A DNA stretch of 64,000 bases, from the NCBI RefSeq assembly GCF_003590095.1, contig NC_039480.1, positions 19,817,328-19,881,327 on the forward strand, read 5' to 3'. The DNA is from Trichoplusia ni. Its lineage: Eukaryota; Arthropoda; Insecta; Lepidoptera; Noctuidae. Positions 13,101-24,667 of the stretch are shown here, in pieces. The number at the start of each line of letters is the position of its first letter. Position 1 is the stretch's first letter. The position numbers were made by a program, and so were the translations under genes. The notes beneath the pieces are model-generated. The model was not told where the DNA came from. It searched no databases and saw only the letters and a list, made by a program, of their open reading frames with translations.

Positions 13101-16100
13101 TCGTAATTATGATTTTTAAATACTTTTAAAATGATATTATTGAATTCTACTGACGAAAAAAGATACCTAAATAAATTTATATTAACAAGAACAACCGACT
13201 TGGGTCCCGGCTGTTATTTACATATAATTAACAGTCATTACTGATAGTCAGAAGCTAGAACAGTCTGCCTACCAGCAGTGGCGTGCAGTCCATAAAGACA
13301 AAAAGACACTGCCTACCCTGAGAATCTAAGACAGACATTCACAATAATATTTTATTTAAAATATTAATAATTATTTTTACATAACATATATTAATCTAAT
13401 TATAGAACAATTAAATAAGTGAAGTGTTTAAAACTTAAAACAACGCCATCTGTCATTTATACTAGTACACTACTACGAACATTTTTGCATTCTTAACAAC
13501 GCTGCGCTAGCGCCACCAAGCGTATAGACACTTAAACTAAATGTCTAACTGATTCAGTGGAGTGTTTATGTGTGCGTGTGAAAGTCTCGTAGTCATACAA
13601 AAACACTGTTGTGTGTGTTGATGTAATCATTTGTACACACTACGTCACCACTACGCACACTAACACAACTGTAGGCAGTGACTTTTTATTACAACCGCGA
13701 AATTTTGTCGTAAATCAGTGTTACCACCCAACTGAAAAGATTTACCCTCTAAGGTGGGTAATTAAGAAGGAGTATGGAATTTTTACATTATATTTTTAGC
13801 ATTTAAAAATTACGACTATAGTTTTTCTCCAATGTGTTTCATTGTTATTCATTTAAAAAATATTCTTTGTCATTTTTCAACGACGTCAGATTTTTTATTC
13901 ATTGATTTTAACCAAAATAATAAAGTTTCTTTGTTTTATTCTAAATACTTTACTTTTATCAAATGAACAAGTAAACCTTGCGATTATTCGGGTTTTTCTT
14001 TTTCAACTTTTTTGGGGTAAATGGGTAATATTAAGTAAAATATATGGGTATTTTTTCAAATTGGGTAACCCTGGACGCCATTATTATTGTTTGTTTGATT
14101 CGTTTCGTAAACGCATCTCTTTGAGATTTTATCGTTGATAATTGTATAATTATTATAAATAATGGAAGTTTTTAACTGTGAAAGTTGTTCTAGTGGTGTG
14201 TGTGTACAGAAAATAAAAACTGGTGCGTTTTTAAAACTATCTTTCGGTGACAAAAAACAAGTGATCGCGAAAGGCCGCAGTACGCCTTTTTTGAATTTGA
14301 TACAAACGAAAGGTACAGTTAATCGTAAATTTAATATAAAACAATATAATTCTACGCAAGACATCTCATAAATTAAGAAAGGTGAGTCAATCGTTCAAAA
14401 CAATACGTAGAAAAAATAATGATTTAAATCTAACGAGTTGCTCGTAGATACAGAGAAATCGCTTGTTCTGTTTCCCTATCCATTTATTTTAAACTATACT
14501 TAGATTATTTCACTTATCTAAACTTATTTACAAAAAAATACAGAAATATATCTATTTAGTACCTTTTAACACGATTTATTGGTTTCCCGCTTGGTACCTA
14601 CTTTGTTCAACGGAAAGGTTATTTTCGTGTTTACGTACGTGGTTACAATATTACGATAGGTATGTTGTCAATAGAAAAAAGTTTAAAGAAATGTAAACGT
14701 TATTGACTACCTGCGATTCAATGATAAATGATGTGACGAAAAGATAGCTGTAAAAGTTTAATATTCAAATACATTGGCTAGGTACACTAGGTATGTAACT
14801 ACAAAGTTTACCGCACAACATTTTAAATCCGGCTGGCCTTCTGTCCGTCTGTCTTTCGGCTGTAGGCATGAACGTTGATAGTTATTTAGAGAGTAAACAG
14901 TTTCATAGATCACCGAGAAATCGAGGTTAAGCATCATTTGTTACGGTCGTGAATTTGATGGGTAACCTTTTTTTACATTTTGTACGAACTGTGAGAGTCG
15001 TGAATCAGAATCGCACTTGGCCGTTTCTTTTTGCCTACCCTGACTAAAATCTCTGTGCACGCCACTGCCTACCAGTCTAACCAAGGGGTATCGTGTTGCC
15101 CACGTAACTGGGTTGAGGAGGTCAGATAGGCAGTCGCTCCTTGTAAAACACTGGTACTTAGATGAATCCGGTTAGACTGGCAGCCGACCCCAACATAGTT
15201 GGGAAAAGGCTAGGCCGATGAAGTGAGACTTATAGCAAATTATGCTAAAATATGTTTTTATTTGTTCCAGACAATACGAGTTCTTAACGTGGCGCCTCAC
15301 GATCATATGGGCGATGGGATTCGTAGTACGATACATGTTCCTGTTGCCGCTCAGGATAATGATCTTCATTATTGGGGTAAGTTTTAATTCGCAGTACCTT
15401 TTTCATTAACCCCCAATTTTTCGAAATCGATTTATTTATTTTCGTTTGATCTTATGTTAAGTGCTGTGATTGGTTAATTTGAGTTTATTTCGGGTTTGAA
15501 TACAGTTGGTGAATAGAGGTAGAATTAGAACATATTAATTTTGTTTCTAGTATTATAATATAATAATGAAAGTGGCCAATTTAAAACATACGGAATATTC
15601 TTGAGTTTATGTCTGTTGTTATTGACCCCATATGAGGGGGAAATATGTAGTCAATAAATACCCCAATACTTAAGACCAAATGGTCTTTAGTATGGGGGTA
15701 ATGAAAATAAATAATAAATGTTGACAACATCACATACATTGTTCTGAACCCAAAGTAAGTTGCTAAAGCACTTGTGTTATGGAATTCAGATACAACGAAG
15801 GTACCACAAACACCCAGACCCGAGACAATGTAGAAAATGTGATTTTTGACATTGACCCGACCGGGGATCGAACCCGGGACCTCAGAGTTAGCGACACCTT
15901 GAAACCGGTGCGTACGCCACTCGACCACGGAGGTCGTCAAAGACAATAAATTATAGTTATCATAGCACTTTACATAAGATTTTAAGTAAATCACTCTTTT
16001 TGACAGTGGGGTAAATGAATAGGGGTCCTAAAGTAGTTAGACTATGCGTCAGTGGTGACTTTTCATTTCCAAAAACGTAACTTTTGTGTATTTTTATAAC

Positions 16101-19100
16101 TGGTATTATACTTAAATGATTTAATATAATGGTTTCTTAGGTTTACGCGAATGTTAGACATTGAAATGAAACTACTTTTACGAATTTTATCGCGGTTTAA
16201 TTTTAACCTTTGCCGGTCGGACCACAAATAATTAATTAAAATATGAAGGTAGAACGAGCAACATCTTCTGTCAAGACGAACGCCATCTCAGTCTGCCCGT
16301 GACCATGATACCTGCAAGGTTTCGAAACGTCGGGAACTAAAATCTAAAATTAAACCGCGATAAAATTCGTAAAAGTAGTTTCATTTCAAGATTTAATATA
16401 AACTTTTATTTTTGTAATTGTTTGTTACCCCTGGCTTTGCAGTCTATAGTAGTTACCATCAAATTTATTTCTGAAACTATTGTATGCTATTAATTTTCTC
16501 TTCTTATTGATCTATTATTTTTCCGCTATTTTTCCTTTCTTATTGTTAATAACTTTCATTATATTTCTTCTGCTACTAATATTATACATTTATTATTAAA
16601 TTCCCGTAAATGTAAAATTTGTGTGGAATGTAAACAATTTTTATAAAAATAATTACCCAATGTCTATAAAATGGATGGATTATATTTATTTACTAGCTGA
16701 CCCAGCAAACGTCGTTTTGCCTCATAAATTATATCTAGTTGGATGTATTTTTTAATGCTACATTATAAAAAAAGTAAAAACGAAAAATTTCGTCCAAAAA
16801 ATAAAAATATTAATTTTTGTGTGGGCAACCCTTGTCACTTAGGGGTATGAAAAATAGATGTTGTTCTATTCTCAGACCTACACAATATGTATACAAAATT
16901 ACATAAGAATCGGTCGAACCGTTTCGGAGGAGTACGGTAACTAACATCGTGACACGGGAATTTTATATATTAGATTCGTATTTAAGTAAGTAATAGCTAT
17001 AATTCAATATCGTATAGAAATCACTTGCTGTCAAGAGTAAGTCTAAACGAATTACATACAAATTAAATTATTTATTACTATTTCATTTATCTATTCTCGT
17101 TCTTTTCGACGCGGCGACGGTACGGTGACCTACGCGTCTTAACTGAAATTAAAGTAATAATGTAGCTATTAAAAGAACGAATCAATATTTTCATTTATTT
17201 ATTATTCAAAAAGGCAATCGGTACAATATTAATTTACTACAAATTCCGCCGGAACTACCTAGACATAAATTGTCGGTTGGATATTATTATGAATTATCTA
17301 GATTTTCAGCTCATATTTAATAGAAATTTATTTATAAAGACTAATATGTCTCACTGCTAGGCCCTGCCTTCTTCAAATATTTCTAAGATACCCTGAGCCA
17401 CCTAGAACCACCCTTTTTTTGGTATGGTGCGGGAATCCTCATGAATACCCACTTCCTCGAAGAAGAAATGGGTAGTGTCAGACTCTTACTGACTAGACCT
17501 GAACCGCCGTGCTACGTCCGCGTTTTCGTATCGGTGTATGGCAATGCGTCGCAATCCTCCATACACCGACCGAACCTAGAACCACCCTACAAATAATAAA
17601 TAAAAATTTAGAAATATACCTATACTTAAAGTTTGTCCTAAAAAGAATGTTTAATTTCACACAAATTATACACTTATCTCTCTTTACAATAAAGTTACTC
17701 AGCACAGCGTCAAACCCCAATCTTATCCCCAAAGTCAATTCAATATAACGAAAACTCTTTGAATAAAATAGGTATTAGTAATGGTGTTATCAACTTGGGT
17801 CGTGAGTCTGGTCCCGTTTCCGCGACTCCGCGCGATACTCGGCCGCGCGTCCTACAAGACCAGCATCCGCGTATTAATACGCGGCATATCGGTCAGCGCG
17901 AGGTTCCACGACGAACAATACGCTCCGAAGTCGAACGGATTCTGCGTAGCGAACCATACGAGCCCGATCGATGTCGGAGTGTTGAGCGTCAATACTTGCT
18001 TCTCATTGGTAGGTTTGATTGGTGGGGTAATTTTAGACGGGGTTTTTGTTGTAGGGATGTTATTGATATTGAGTTGTTATGTGAAGTGTCTGTTGCATTT
18101 TGAAGGGGTAATATTATAGGCTGTGTGTTCGGGGTAATGTTGTAGGTTATGTGAATGTTTTCGTTGACGAATAATTAGGTTATTTTGGGTAATGTTTCTT
18201 GTGGTTATTTTTAGTTATATGTTAAGTGGTGGTTTTCTTATGAAAGGGCAATATTATAGGGTCTTAGTAACAGGGTAGTATTATAAGATATATATTGGGG
18301 GTAATGTTAAATATAAACTGAATTAAAAATAGTTAAAATCTGAGATTGTTGTTAACTTCGGAGGGGTAATTTAGAGTGGAAATTTTAAATTCGTATTTGT
18401 TTTTCAGACAGGGTAATTTTGTTGTATTTTGAGTTTAAAAGTAATGGATAGTTTTTATGTTCTGTTTTGAATGATAATGTACGATTGTGAAGACACGGTC
18501 TTGTGTATGTCCTAATTTTAATTAGTTTTAATGCATATGTCTTTGGTACTGTTATACCTGCTCGAAATAGAAATTTCGTCTACAGAAGTCGTCTCATATT
18601 TGGTAGTATGTGTGAAGTTGGGGTAATTTTACGGGGTACTGTGTTTGTCCTATTGTTAAGTTATATGCAATAAGCCATGTCCGTTTAATTAAGACATATC
18701 AATTAAGTCGGCTGCTTATTTGAATAGTAGCATGTCATTATATGGGGTAACTTTATGTTTTTATTCTGCCTTTGCGCGATGTTGGGGTAATTTGTGTTTG
18801 TCCTATATTTAGTGGATTAGACATTAAGGCATGTCTATAACAATAATTATTCTTGGCTCGCAATTTGTCTGAGGTCTGTGAAACATCTGAATCGGTTCGT
18901 TTTGTTCGTTTGTCAATACATTAATGTTTTATTACAATATTTTGATTGAATGAGTTTTAGAGAACGGTTAAATATAAACAGTTTTCTTTAAAGAAAGATA
19001 TAGTCTGTTCTTATTAAAATAAGGTCTACTTTTCTTTGTGTTCTGTCCTATCCATGCTTATGTATTTTTCTTTCTGTCAGTCACTTGTTTCTATTTATTT

Positions 19101-22100
19101 ATTTATGTATGTTTATGACTTTCTTTAAACTTTGCTTTATATGTTTCTATGACACTATAATGCACTAAATGGATCTATGATAAGACGTGATGGATTTTAA
19201 ATTATTATATATTTTTAAATAAAACTAAATTGTGAAACAAGCTTTTAAATCAACGAATATGTACTCTATTTCAACTAAATAAGTATTTAAATGATGTAAC
19301 GGTTTACTCACGCGTATTTATCGGGGTAGCCCGACTAGTTTCGGACCCAACCGGAGTCATGAGCTGACGTGCCTTCGGGCGAACGAGTAAAACTTAAGTT
19401 TACTATTGCCTCATTTGAAAATCAATCACTTTCACGAAAGTTTTATAATAAAATATAAATACTAATTTAGAATCCTATCGCCTTACACTGATCATAACAT
19501 ATTCTGTGTTCATCAATCATTTGGGATCCATATTATACATACCATATTGTAATCATAAGCCCTATGCAAGTACGATACTTATCTAAGTGAAGTTCTAAAT
19601 GTCTTTCCGTCTCAACATTCCACTTGACAATGATAGAGATGGCACGATGAAACATTTCGATAAGTATCGATCTTGAACAGGTATGTTAGACATGTTACGA
19701 CCTGTTTAAACCTAAGCGGTATTCATTTCAATACTTTCTTGCATACTATAATGCTACAATTTTCAAACAGGCATAGTGGATTCTCCATTATCTATGCCTG
19801 CACTAAAGCATAACAAGTGGGTATTCATTAATATGAAACTTCATACCAAAGAATATTTTCTCACCTCTAGGTGGAATATCGCGAAATTCAATAATAACAT
19901 ACAGTCGCAGTAATAGTCTAGTGTTATAACGTTTGGATTGCCAAATGTAACGTCGGAGATTCAAATCCTGACAAGCACCACTGTCTTTTCCAATTCACTC
20001 AAAACGGTGAAAGAATACAGTATACCGGTACACCTAAGAATGTGTTAAGTCACGTCAGAGGCCTACATTCGGTCTAAACTCTGACACCAGTCTGTACATC
20101 AACCATACGACAAAAATCGCCAAAGAACACCGCTCAGGTTTAAACAGGGCTTCAATCATGCATCCAAACCATTCCACACCCACATCATTATAATCAGTGA
20201 CTGTCCTTAACAACGCAAGGTATGGTGGCTAGTAGCCTGCACAGCTTGCGTGGGAACCCTCCCCGACGGCAAGACGAAACAGCGCGTCAACTACGCGGTC
20301 TCTGTGATGTGCTTCAACTTCCTGTCGCGCTGCATATCGGCCGTGATCACGTACCACGATACGCACTACAAGCCCCGGAACGGGATCTGTGTCGCGAACC
20401 ACACGAGTCCCATCGACGCGCTCGTGTTGATGTGCGATAATTGTTACTCGCTGGTGAGTTTTGCATGTGTAGATAGCTGTTTGGTAGCGTTTAGATGGAT
20501 AATGTAAGTTTTTTGCGTTGGAAATGAAGAATTCGCAGCATTTGGGGTGAGTTTTCAAGCGGGGTAAGAAGAAACTTCAGAATGTGGGGTAAGTTTTTGA
20601 CAGGGGAAAGACGACTTATCAGCGATTGCGGGTTAGTTTTATCCCGTGCCAATTTAAGATATAGAGATCGTGGGTAAGTTAAGTAAGTTTCGACCTCCGT
20701 CAATCATCCGGAAAACATTTAAGAAGCTATTAGCGTCAACTAGGCGGTCTGTGATGCCTCTCGCCTGTCCTACTGTTCTAATGCTACTAGCTAGTGAGTT
20801 TGCATGAGTTACGCTATGTAAATACTAAATAGATTATTTTATGTACGAAGCAAAAAAGAACCGCAAGTTTTGGGTGATATAAACGACCAACGTCATCATT
20901 TGGGGTAAGTTTTGACATTCATCAAATGGTGGTAAGAAATCGATGGTAAAAATTTGTAGTTTTTTATTTTACAATTCTGTCTTTATTTTATAGTCAAGTA
21001 TTGCTTGTGCATTTGACGATACTTGTTTGCCTCTTGCAATGGTGTTGATATAAGCTGGTATAAATTTATTTCTATAAATGTCGCATGATGGTATTGAAAG
21101 TTTTAAGTAAATTCCTGAATGTTAAGCTTGAAATATGTAATGGGTATGTGGAATGATGGGTAAAATGTTGGTGTGGTAATTGGGATTTTAAAATTACCCC
21201 GTTTTAAGGTGTATTTGGGGTAAAGTGTTCGGTAAGTATGTTCTGTTGATTTTATATTTTCCCGATTTTACATATGATGTTTATCTCCGAAAAGTTTTTA
21301 TTGGAAGATTTCGGGTTCGAATCCTAGAAAGGTAACAACGCAATTTATATTACATGCACTAAATCGTTGGCTTGATGTCATCGATTGAGTGCTGCTACAA
21401 AAAGTAATAATAATCCTATTTGGAGTTTGATTATCTTCTTACTAAAGTTTCATCAAAAACGTTTACGCAGTTTACGCTTATCAAGACCCACCTGGTAATA
21501 AAAACGAAATTATGAATGCTGAATTTTCATTTTGCTATTCTTACCCCAATGCGAACTTAGACAAAGTTCTGAATGTTCATATAAATATTTTCAGATCGGC
21601 CAAAGACACGACGGTTTCCTAGGTATACTACAGAGGGCGCTCGCTAGGGCCTCGCCCCACATTTGGTTCGAGAGGTCAGAGGTCAAGGACAGGCACGCTG
21701 TCGCGAGGAGGTAAGTTTTTGGAAAAATCTCCATTTTTAGAACACTTGGAGCAGATGACCGGGGTATATAAAGTAAAAAGCTTTTTAGCCCTCAGATAGA
21801 TAATTTAAACAATTAGGCACGAATTTTGCTATGCCATATGTATGTACGTAAAAGTCATTATCTGCCATGAAGACTACGCCCGACCAATTTTACGAGAAAT
21901 TAGTTATTATTAAGGAATTTAATACTTTTGTCGTGGGGGATTTTACAACGACACCCAGACTCGGAACAAGTACACATGGAACACACAAATGTTTGTCTTA
22001 CGCGGAAATCGAACTGACACATCGCGCTCAGTGGGTTTAGTGACCACAACCGCTCGGCTGTCTGTATGTCTAGGCCCCAATTCTGCAACAATGGCCATTG

Positions 22101-24667
22101 AATGTAAGAAAATTGTTTTGTAAGCAAAATGCTTAAGAGAATACGAAGTGTCAGATTCTATATCTGGTTGTCTTTGTGCCTGTTACTTCAATGTTCGCTA
22201 CACAAGGATTGAATTCCTCAATTTGGGAGTCGTTTTTTTTATTTAATATGTACTAGTTGATTTTCTCTCTGAATCTTCAATACCTTGTCTCCAGATTAAA
22301 AGAGCACATATCAGTTCCTGACAACCCGCCGATCCTGATCTTCCCCGAAGGCACCTGCATCAACAACACGTCTGTGATGCAGTTCAAGAAGGGCAGCTTC
22401 GAGGTCGGCGGGACTATATACCCTGTGGCTATCAAGTAAGTGATTTGGTGACTGTGGTCCGTCATAAGCTAGGCACGAAAATTAGGCATGCAAGAGTCTA
22501 GGGTCACAAGTGATAAATCATTGGATAGGAGTTCGTGATTTTTTAACAGTATTTTCAGTCGACTTGAAGAGGGAGGTGGTTTTTAATTCGTCTGTATTTT
22601 TTTTATGATTGGCTTCAGAATTTTTGATGAGATGAACCAATTTTGTTAATTCCTGTTTCATTTAACACGAAATAATTTGGTCCTAGAAAAAATGATGAAG
22701 TTTGACTAGGTAGTTTTTGTCTGGTTGTTATACATTATAATTATCAATAATGAATTCGTAGTTATATTGCGACATTTTGCTTAAAACTAATTGTCCTAGT
22801 CAACGAATTGTGTTGAGCCAAACTCAACAAAACAATAATAATAGGTATAAATTTAGTAGAAACATAGCAAAAACGGGTGAAAAAATCTCATTAGTCCCTC
22901 AGTTAGATGATTGAAAAGTATGAGACACGTATTTTTTCCTTTTTCAGAAAAACTAGAATTGACAAAGGTTAACTGCTTTAAAGTTTAGGAGAGGGGGCTT
23001 GTGACGTAACGATAGAGTAAAATTTATACTCAATCGTGACGTCACGCGTAAGTTTCATTCACTTTAATTTGGTCTATTTATGTTTGCGGGACAAATTAAA
23101 GAATAAGTATCCATTATTATACAAAAAACTACAAGACGGACACTGCAAAAAGAAATTGTCATCATCCCTATTTGCGTATGAAATGAAATACCCATGTTTC
23201 CTTACAAATCTTTCATTTAAAACATTACTTACATACAAACACATCTTCCAGATACGACCCCCGCTTCGGCGATGCGTTCTGGAACAGTTCCCGTTACGGC
23301 ATGTTGCACTACCTGCTCAACATGATGACGTCATGGGCCATCGTCTGTGACGTGTGGTACATGCCGGCCATGACGCGGGCCGCCGACGAGTCCGCCGTAG
23401 ACTTCGCTAACAGAGTGAAGGCGGTCATAGCCAGGCGAGGAGGACTTGTCGACTTAATGTGGTGAGTCATCATCGTCCCACTGCCGTCTACTAACTAAAA
23501 AGCAGCTAAGCGCAAAATAACGCAAAAATAAGGGGGAATTGATGTCTCTTGAAAATGAAACCTAGGAACGTGGTTGCGAGTTATAATACACTAGCTGTTG
23601 CCCGCGACTTCGTCCCCGTGGGTAGAAGAAATAAGTTATGATTTAGGTATACCTGCCCGGTTGTATCTTTGCTCCTATTCGTCGCAGCGTGATGGTGTAT
23701 AGCCTTAAGCCTTCCTCGATGAAGGGTCTATTCAACACAAAAAGAATTTTTCAATTTGGACCAGTAGTTCCTGAGATTAGCGCGTTCAAACAAACAAACT
23801 CTTCAGCTTTATATATTAGTATGGATATGTAGAGTGTCTGTGCACAATATTTCATTCAGTCATATTGATTACATTTTATTTAAACGAAAGGAAACGACCA
23901 ACCGTGGCTTAACGGCCTTTTAGTTGTAGACGGCAGCCCAGCCTTTTCCCAACTATGTTGGGGTCGGCTTCCAGTCTAACCGATTTCAGCTAAGTACCAG
24001 TGTTTTATAGAGCGACTGCCTATCTGACCTCCTCAACCCAGTTATAGGCAACACGATACCCCTTAGTTAGACTGGTTGTCAGACTTTCAAGCTTCTGACT
24101 ACCTGCAACGACTGTCATAGATGTAGGAATAACAGCCGGCCAACAATTTAACGTTCCTTTCGAAACACGGCACATATAGTGAGTAATGGAAGGTTTTTGA
24201 CGGGAGGCCGTTGAACTTTGACCGGTGTTAGGTTGTTAGGGTGAGGAGATAGTGATTTTTTGGGGGGCTTGTGGACCACGTTTTTCAACGTGCGGTTGTT
24301 GAACTTTCTGAACATTAAGAGGGCAGTCAAGCCATTATGGTGGGTTCGTAAGCCCAGTAGCTTCGAAAGTTCATATGTACGGATGCTGATAACTCTTTCA
24401 CGCAAAAACCACAGAATGAAATGATAGCTTATAACCAGGATTAACACATAGGATAGTTTTTATACCGATTTATATTCCCGTGGGATCATTTTCCATTTGT
24501 CGCTCGTAGGACTAGTAGGGTATGAGTATGCAATTGATCCAAGATTTTTCAATAATCATGTCATCTCTCTCTCCCCCAGGGACGGCCAACTGAAACGCAT
24601 GAAACCCAAGAAGGAATGGCGGGAATTACAACAGGAAGAGATCAGTAAACGTCTGAAGGGAGAGTAG
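7107..24667 (+). CDS. glycerol-3-phosphate acyltransferase 3/4-like, 5'-partial, with mutually exclusive catalytic exons
   Basis: An ER membrane enzyme predicted to transfer acyl-CoA to the sn-1 position of glycerol-3-phosphate, the first step of phospholipid and triglyceride synthesis. Exons: 7107-7233, 9637-9761, 12489-12625, 15271-15376, then 17772-18008 or 20220-20453, then 21595-21710, 22295-22435, 23252-23461 and 24580-24667 (stop TAG). All junctions are GT-AG and the phases agree, giving 427 visible residues with exon B or 428 with exon A. All four acyltransferase blocks are present: NHTSPID (motif I, His and Asp catalytic), HIWFERSEVKDR (II), ILIFPEGTCINN (III) and YPVAIK (IV). A hydrophobic segment is encoded around 15310-15376. 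The C-terminus reads DGQLKRMKPKKEWRE, as in animal GPAT4 proteins. The first visible exon starts in frame with YGRQHIEVAKK and is not the true N-terminus. I am sure of the family; GPAT3 and GPAT4 are not separate genes in most insects, so no symbol is given. Confidence 0.95.
7752..8028 (+). repeat. Helitron-like non-autonomous element, type 1
   Basis: Starts TCTAATATATAAAATTCCCG, ends GGTCAGCTAG, with A before and T after, as expected of Helitrons. Related copies lie at 16693-16977 (reverse), 30575-30770 and 36230-36456. Confidence 0.6.
8669..8975. repeat. MITE E
   Basis: About 300 bp bounded by ATGATGAC and GTCATCAT, with the CRE-like palindrome TGACGTCA at 8845-8852. The same order of blocks occurs in the copies at 12785, 22865 and 60840. 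Confidence 0.78.
9858..10052 (+). repeat. tRNA-derived SINE A
   Basis: Full copy in the acyltransferase intron, with A box, B box and body. A tail-only fragment follows at 10243-10315. Confidence 0.78.
10655..10845 (+). repeat. tRNA-derived SINE A
   Basis: Copy with a degraded head and an intact body (TGTGATCCACGAATGCTTG). Confidence 0.75.
11486..11783 (+). repeat. Helitron-like element, type 2
   Basis: Starts TCCTACTGCTATTATAAA and ends GCAAAAGCTAGT. A second copy at 32276-32515 starts TCCTACTACTATTATAAA and ends AACAGCTAG. Confidence 0.6.
12785..13100. repeat. MITE E
   Basis: Opposite orientation to 8669. TGACGTCA at 12912-12919. Confidence 0.78.
15065..15215 (-). repeat. dispersed repeat D, partial
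   Basis: Reverse-strand copy just before the exon at 15271, sharing the CCCAACTATGTTGGGGT block. Smaller pieces lie at 12663-12735 and 13200-13275. Confidence 0.65.
15719..15936 (-). repeat. tRNA-derived SINE B
   Basis: The head resembles a tRNA gene (TGGTCGAGTGGCG A box, GGGTTCGATCCCC B box). It is followed by the same roughly 120-bp body as the copies at 25966 and 62450. Confidence 0.8.
16155..16390. repeat. MITE G, foldback
   Basis: Inverted ends TGAAATGAAACTACTTTTAC and its complement, with TTTATCGCGGTTTAATTTT inside each arm. Confidence 0.75.
16693..16977 (-). repeat. Helitron-like element, type 1, reverse copy
   Basis: Mirror of 7752-8028, ending in AATATATAAAATTCCCG-type sequence on the reverse strand. 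Confidence 0.6.
17395..17580. repeat. dispersed repeat I
   Basis: Shares CAGACTCTTACTGACTA and ACCGGCGTGCTACGTC-type blocks with 25660-25790 and 58070-58215 (reverse). Short relatives lie at 2295-2350 and 12340-12400. Confidence 0.65.
17772..18008 (+). CDS. alternative exon A of the acyltransferase (motif I version 1)
   Basis: A 237-nt, phase 0-0 exon encoding 79 residues, preceded by AATAG and followed by GTAGGT. It begins with a hydrophobic stretch (VLVMVLSTWVV) and ends GFCVANHTSPIDVGVLSVNTC. The catalytic His codon is at 17955-17957 and the catalytic Asp codon at 17970-17972, both intact. It aligns end to end with exon B 2.2 kb downstream but differs through the membrane-proximal half. 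The 3' splice site has a weak pyrimidine tract, which suggests regulated use. The only other nearby AG would put a stop codon at the exon start. Including A and B together would keep frame but duplicate the catalytic block, so one-or-other use is the natural reading. Confidence 0.88.
18024..18794 (+). promoter_or_regulatory. array of GGGGTAAT-type motifs downstream of exon A
   Basis: About eleven copies of G(3-5)TAAT, or close variants such as GGGCAAT and GGGTAGT, mostly followed by TT or ATTA. They start at 18024, 18105, 18131, 18187, 18246, 18273, 18297, 18363, 18411, 18620, 18744 and 18784, and then stop. GGGGTAATTTT at 18024 and 18620 is the exact complement of 21190-21200. Known roles for intronic G-runs near 5' splice sites include splicing enhancement by hnRNP H/F-type proteins. 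A role in choosing exon A is inferred. Confidence 0.55.
20220..20453 (+). CDS. alternative exon B of the acyltransferase (motif I version 2, canonical-like)
   Basis: A 234-nt, phase 0-0 exon encoding 78 residues, flanked by CGCAAG and GTGAGT. It encodes VWWLVACTACVGTLPDGK, then ITYHDTHYKPRNGICVANHTSPIDALVLMCDNCYSL. Catalytic His is encoded at 20400-20402. The text before motif I (TYHD, KPRNGICVANHTSPID) is the form usual in animal GPAT3/4 proteins, so B looks like the ancestral exon and A the diverged duplicate. It joins to 21595 (IGQRHDGFLGILQRA), recreating the family sequence CYSL-IGQ. G-run motifs crowd the intron just downstream. Confidence 0.93.
20544..20914 (+). promoter_or_regulatory. 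array of GGGGTAAG-type motifs downstream of exon B
   Basis: GGGGTGAGTTTT at 20544, GGGGTAAG at 20561, GGGGTAAGTTTTT at 20586, GGGTTAGTTTT at 20630, GGGTAAGTT at 20672 and GGGGTAAGTTTTG at 20902. These copies carry G rather than T after TAA, so they also match a 5' splice-site consensus and could act as decoy donors. They match the complement of CTTACCCC at 21540. Regulation of exon B is inferred. Confidence 0.55.
21190..21200 (+). promoter_or_regulatory. candidate docking site 1 (AAAATTACCCC)
   Basis: This is the exact 11-nt complement of two members of the exon A array, in the intron between exon B and the constant exon at 21595. Pairing would bring the exon A donor towards the constant exon and loop out exon B. 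Inferred from complementarity only. Confidence 0.4.
21540..21547 (+). promoter_or_regulatory. candidate docking site 2 (CTTACCCC)
   Basis: Lies 47 nt before the constant exon at 21595. With its flanks (TTCTTACCCCAA) it is complementary over 10 nt to exon B array members at 20561 and 20902. It is the only such complement near that acceptor. Function is inferred. Confidence 0.4.
21900..22065 (-). repeat. tRNA-derived SINE A
   Basis: Diverged reverse copy. A separate tail fragment lies at 22165-22235 on the plus strand. Confidence 0.65.
22865..23170. repeat. MITE E
   Basis: Same orientation as 8669, 80 bp before an acyltransferase exon. TGACGTCA at 23037-23044. Confidence 0.78.
23589..23830 (-). 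repeat. Helitron-like element, type 3
   Basis: Reverse copy. The forward form starts at ATACTAATATATAAAGCTGA and ends GCGGGCAACAGCTAGT. Confidence 0.62.
23940..24170 (+). repeat. dispersed repeat D
   Basis: Copy in the last acyltransferase intron, with the same ordered blocks as 2623-2985. Confidence 0.7.

Noticed and set aside
15840..15936. tRNA gene on the minus strand (also at 25966 and 62580)
   Set aside because: Good A and B boxes, but the same head is followed by the same non-tRNA body in all three places and the acceptor arms pair poorly. It is a SINE.
15581..15994. 137-codon minus-strand open frame
   Set aside because: Mostly SINE B sequence and flanks. It has no recognisable domain and no splice context.
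17772..18008. Exon A as a decayed duplicate
   Set aside because: It keeps frame, phase, both splice sites and the catalytic residues over 79 codons, unlikely for a dead copy.
17759..18103. 114-codon plus-strand frame, Arg-rich, across exon A
   Set aside because: A shifted frame over exon A. The frame encoding NHTSPID is the real one.
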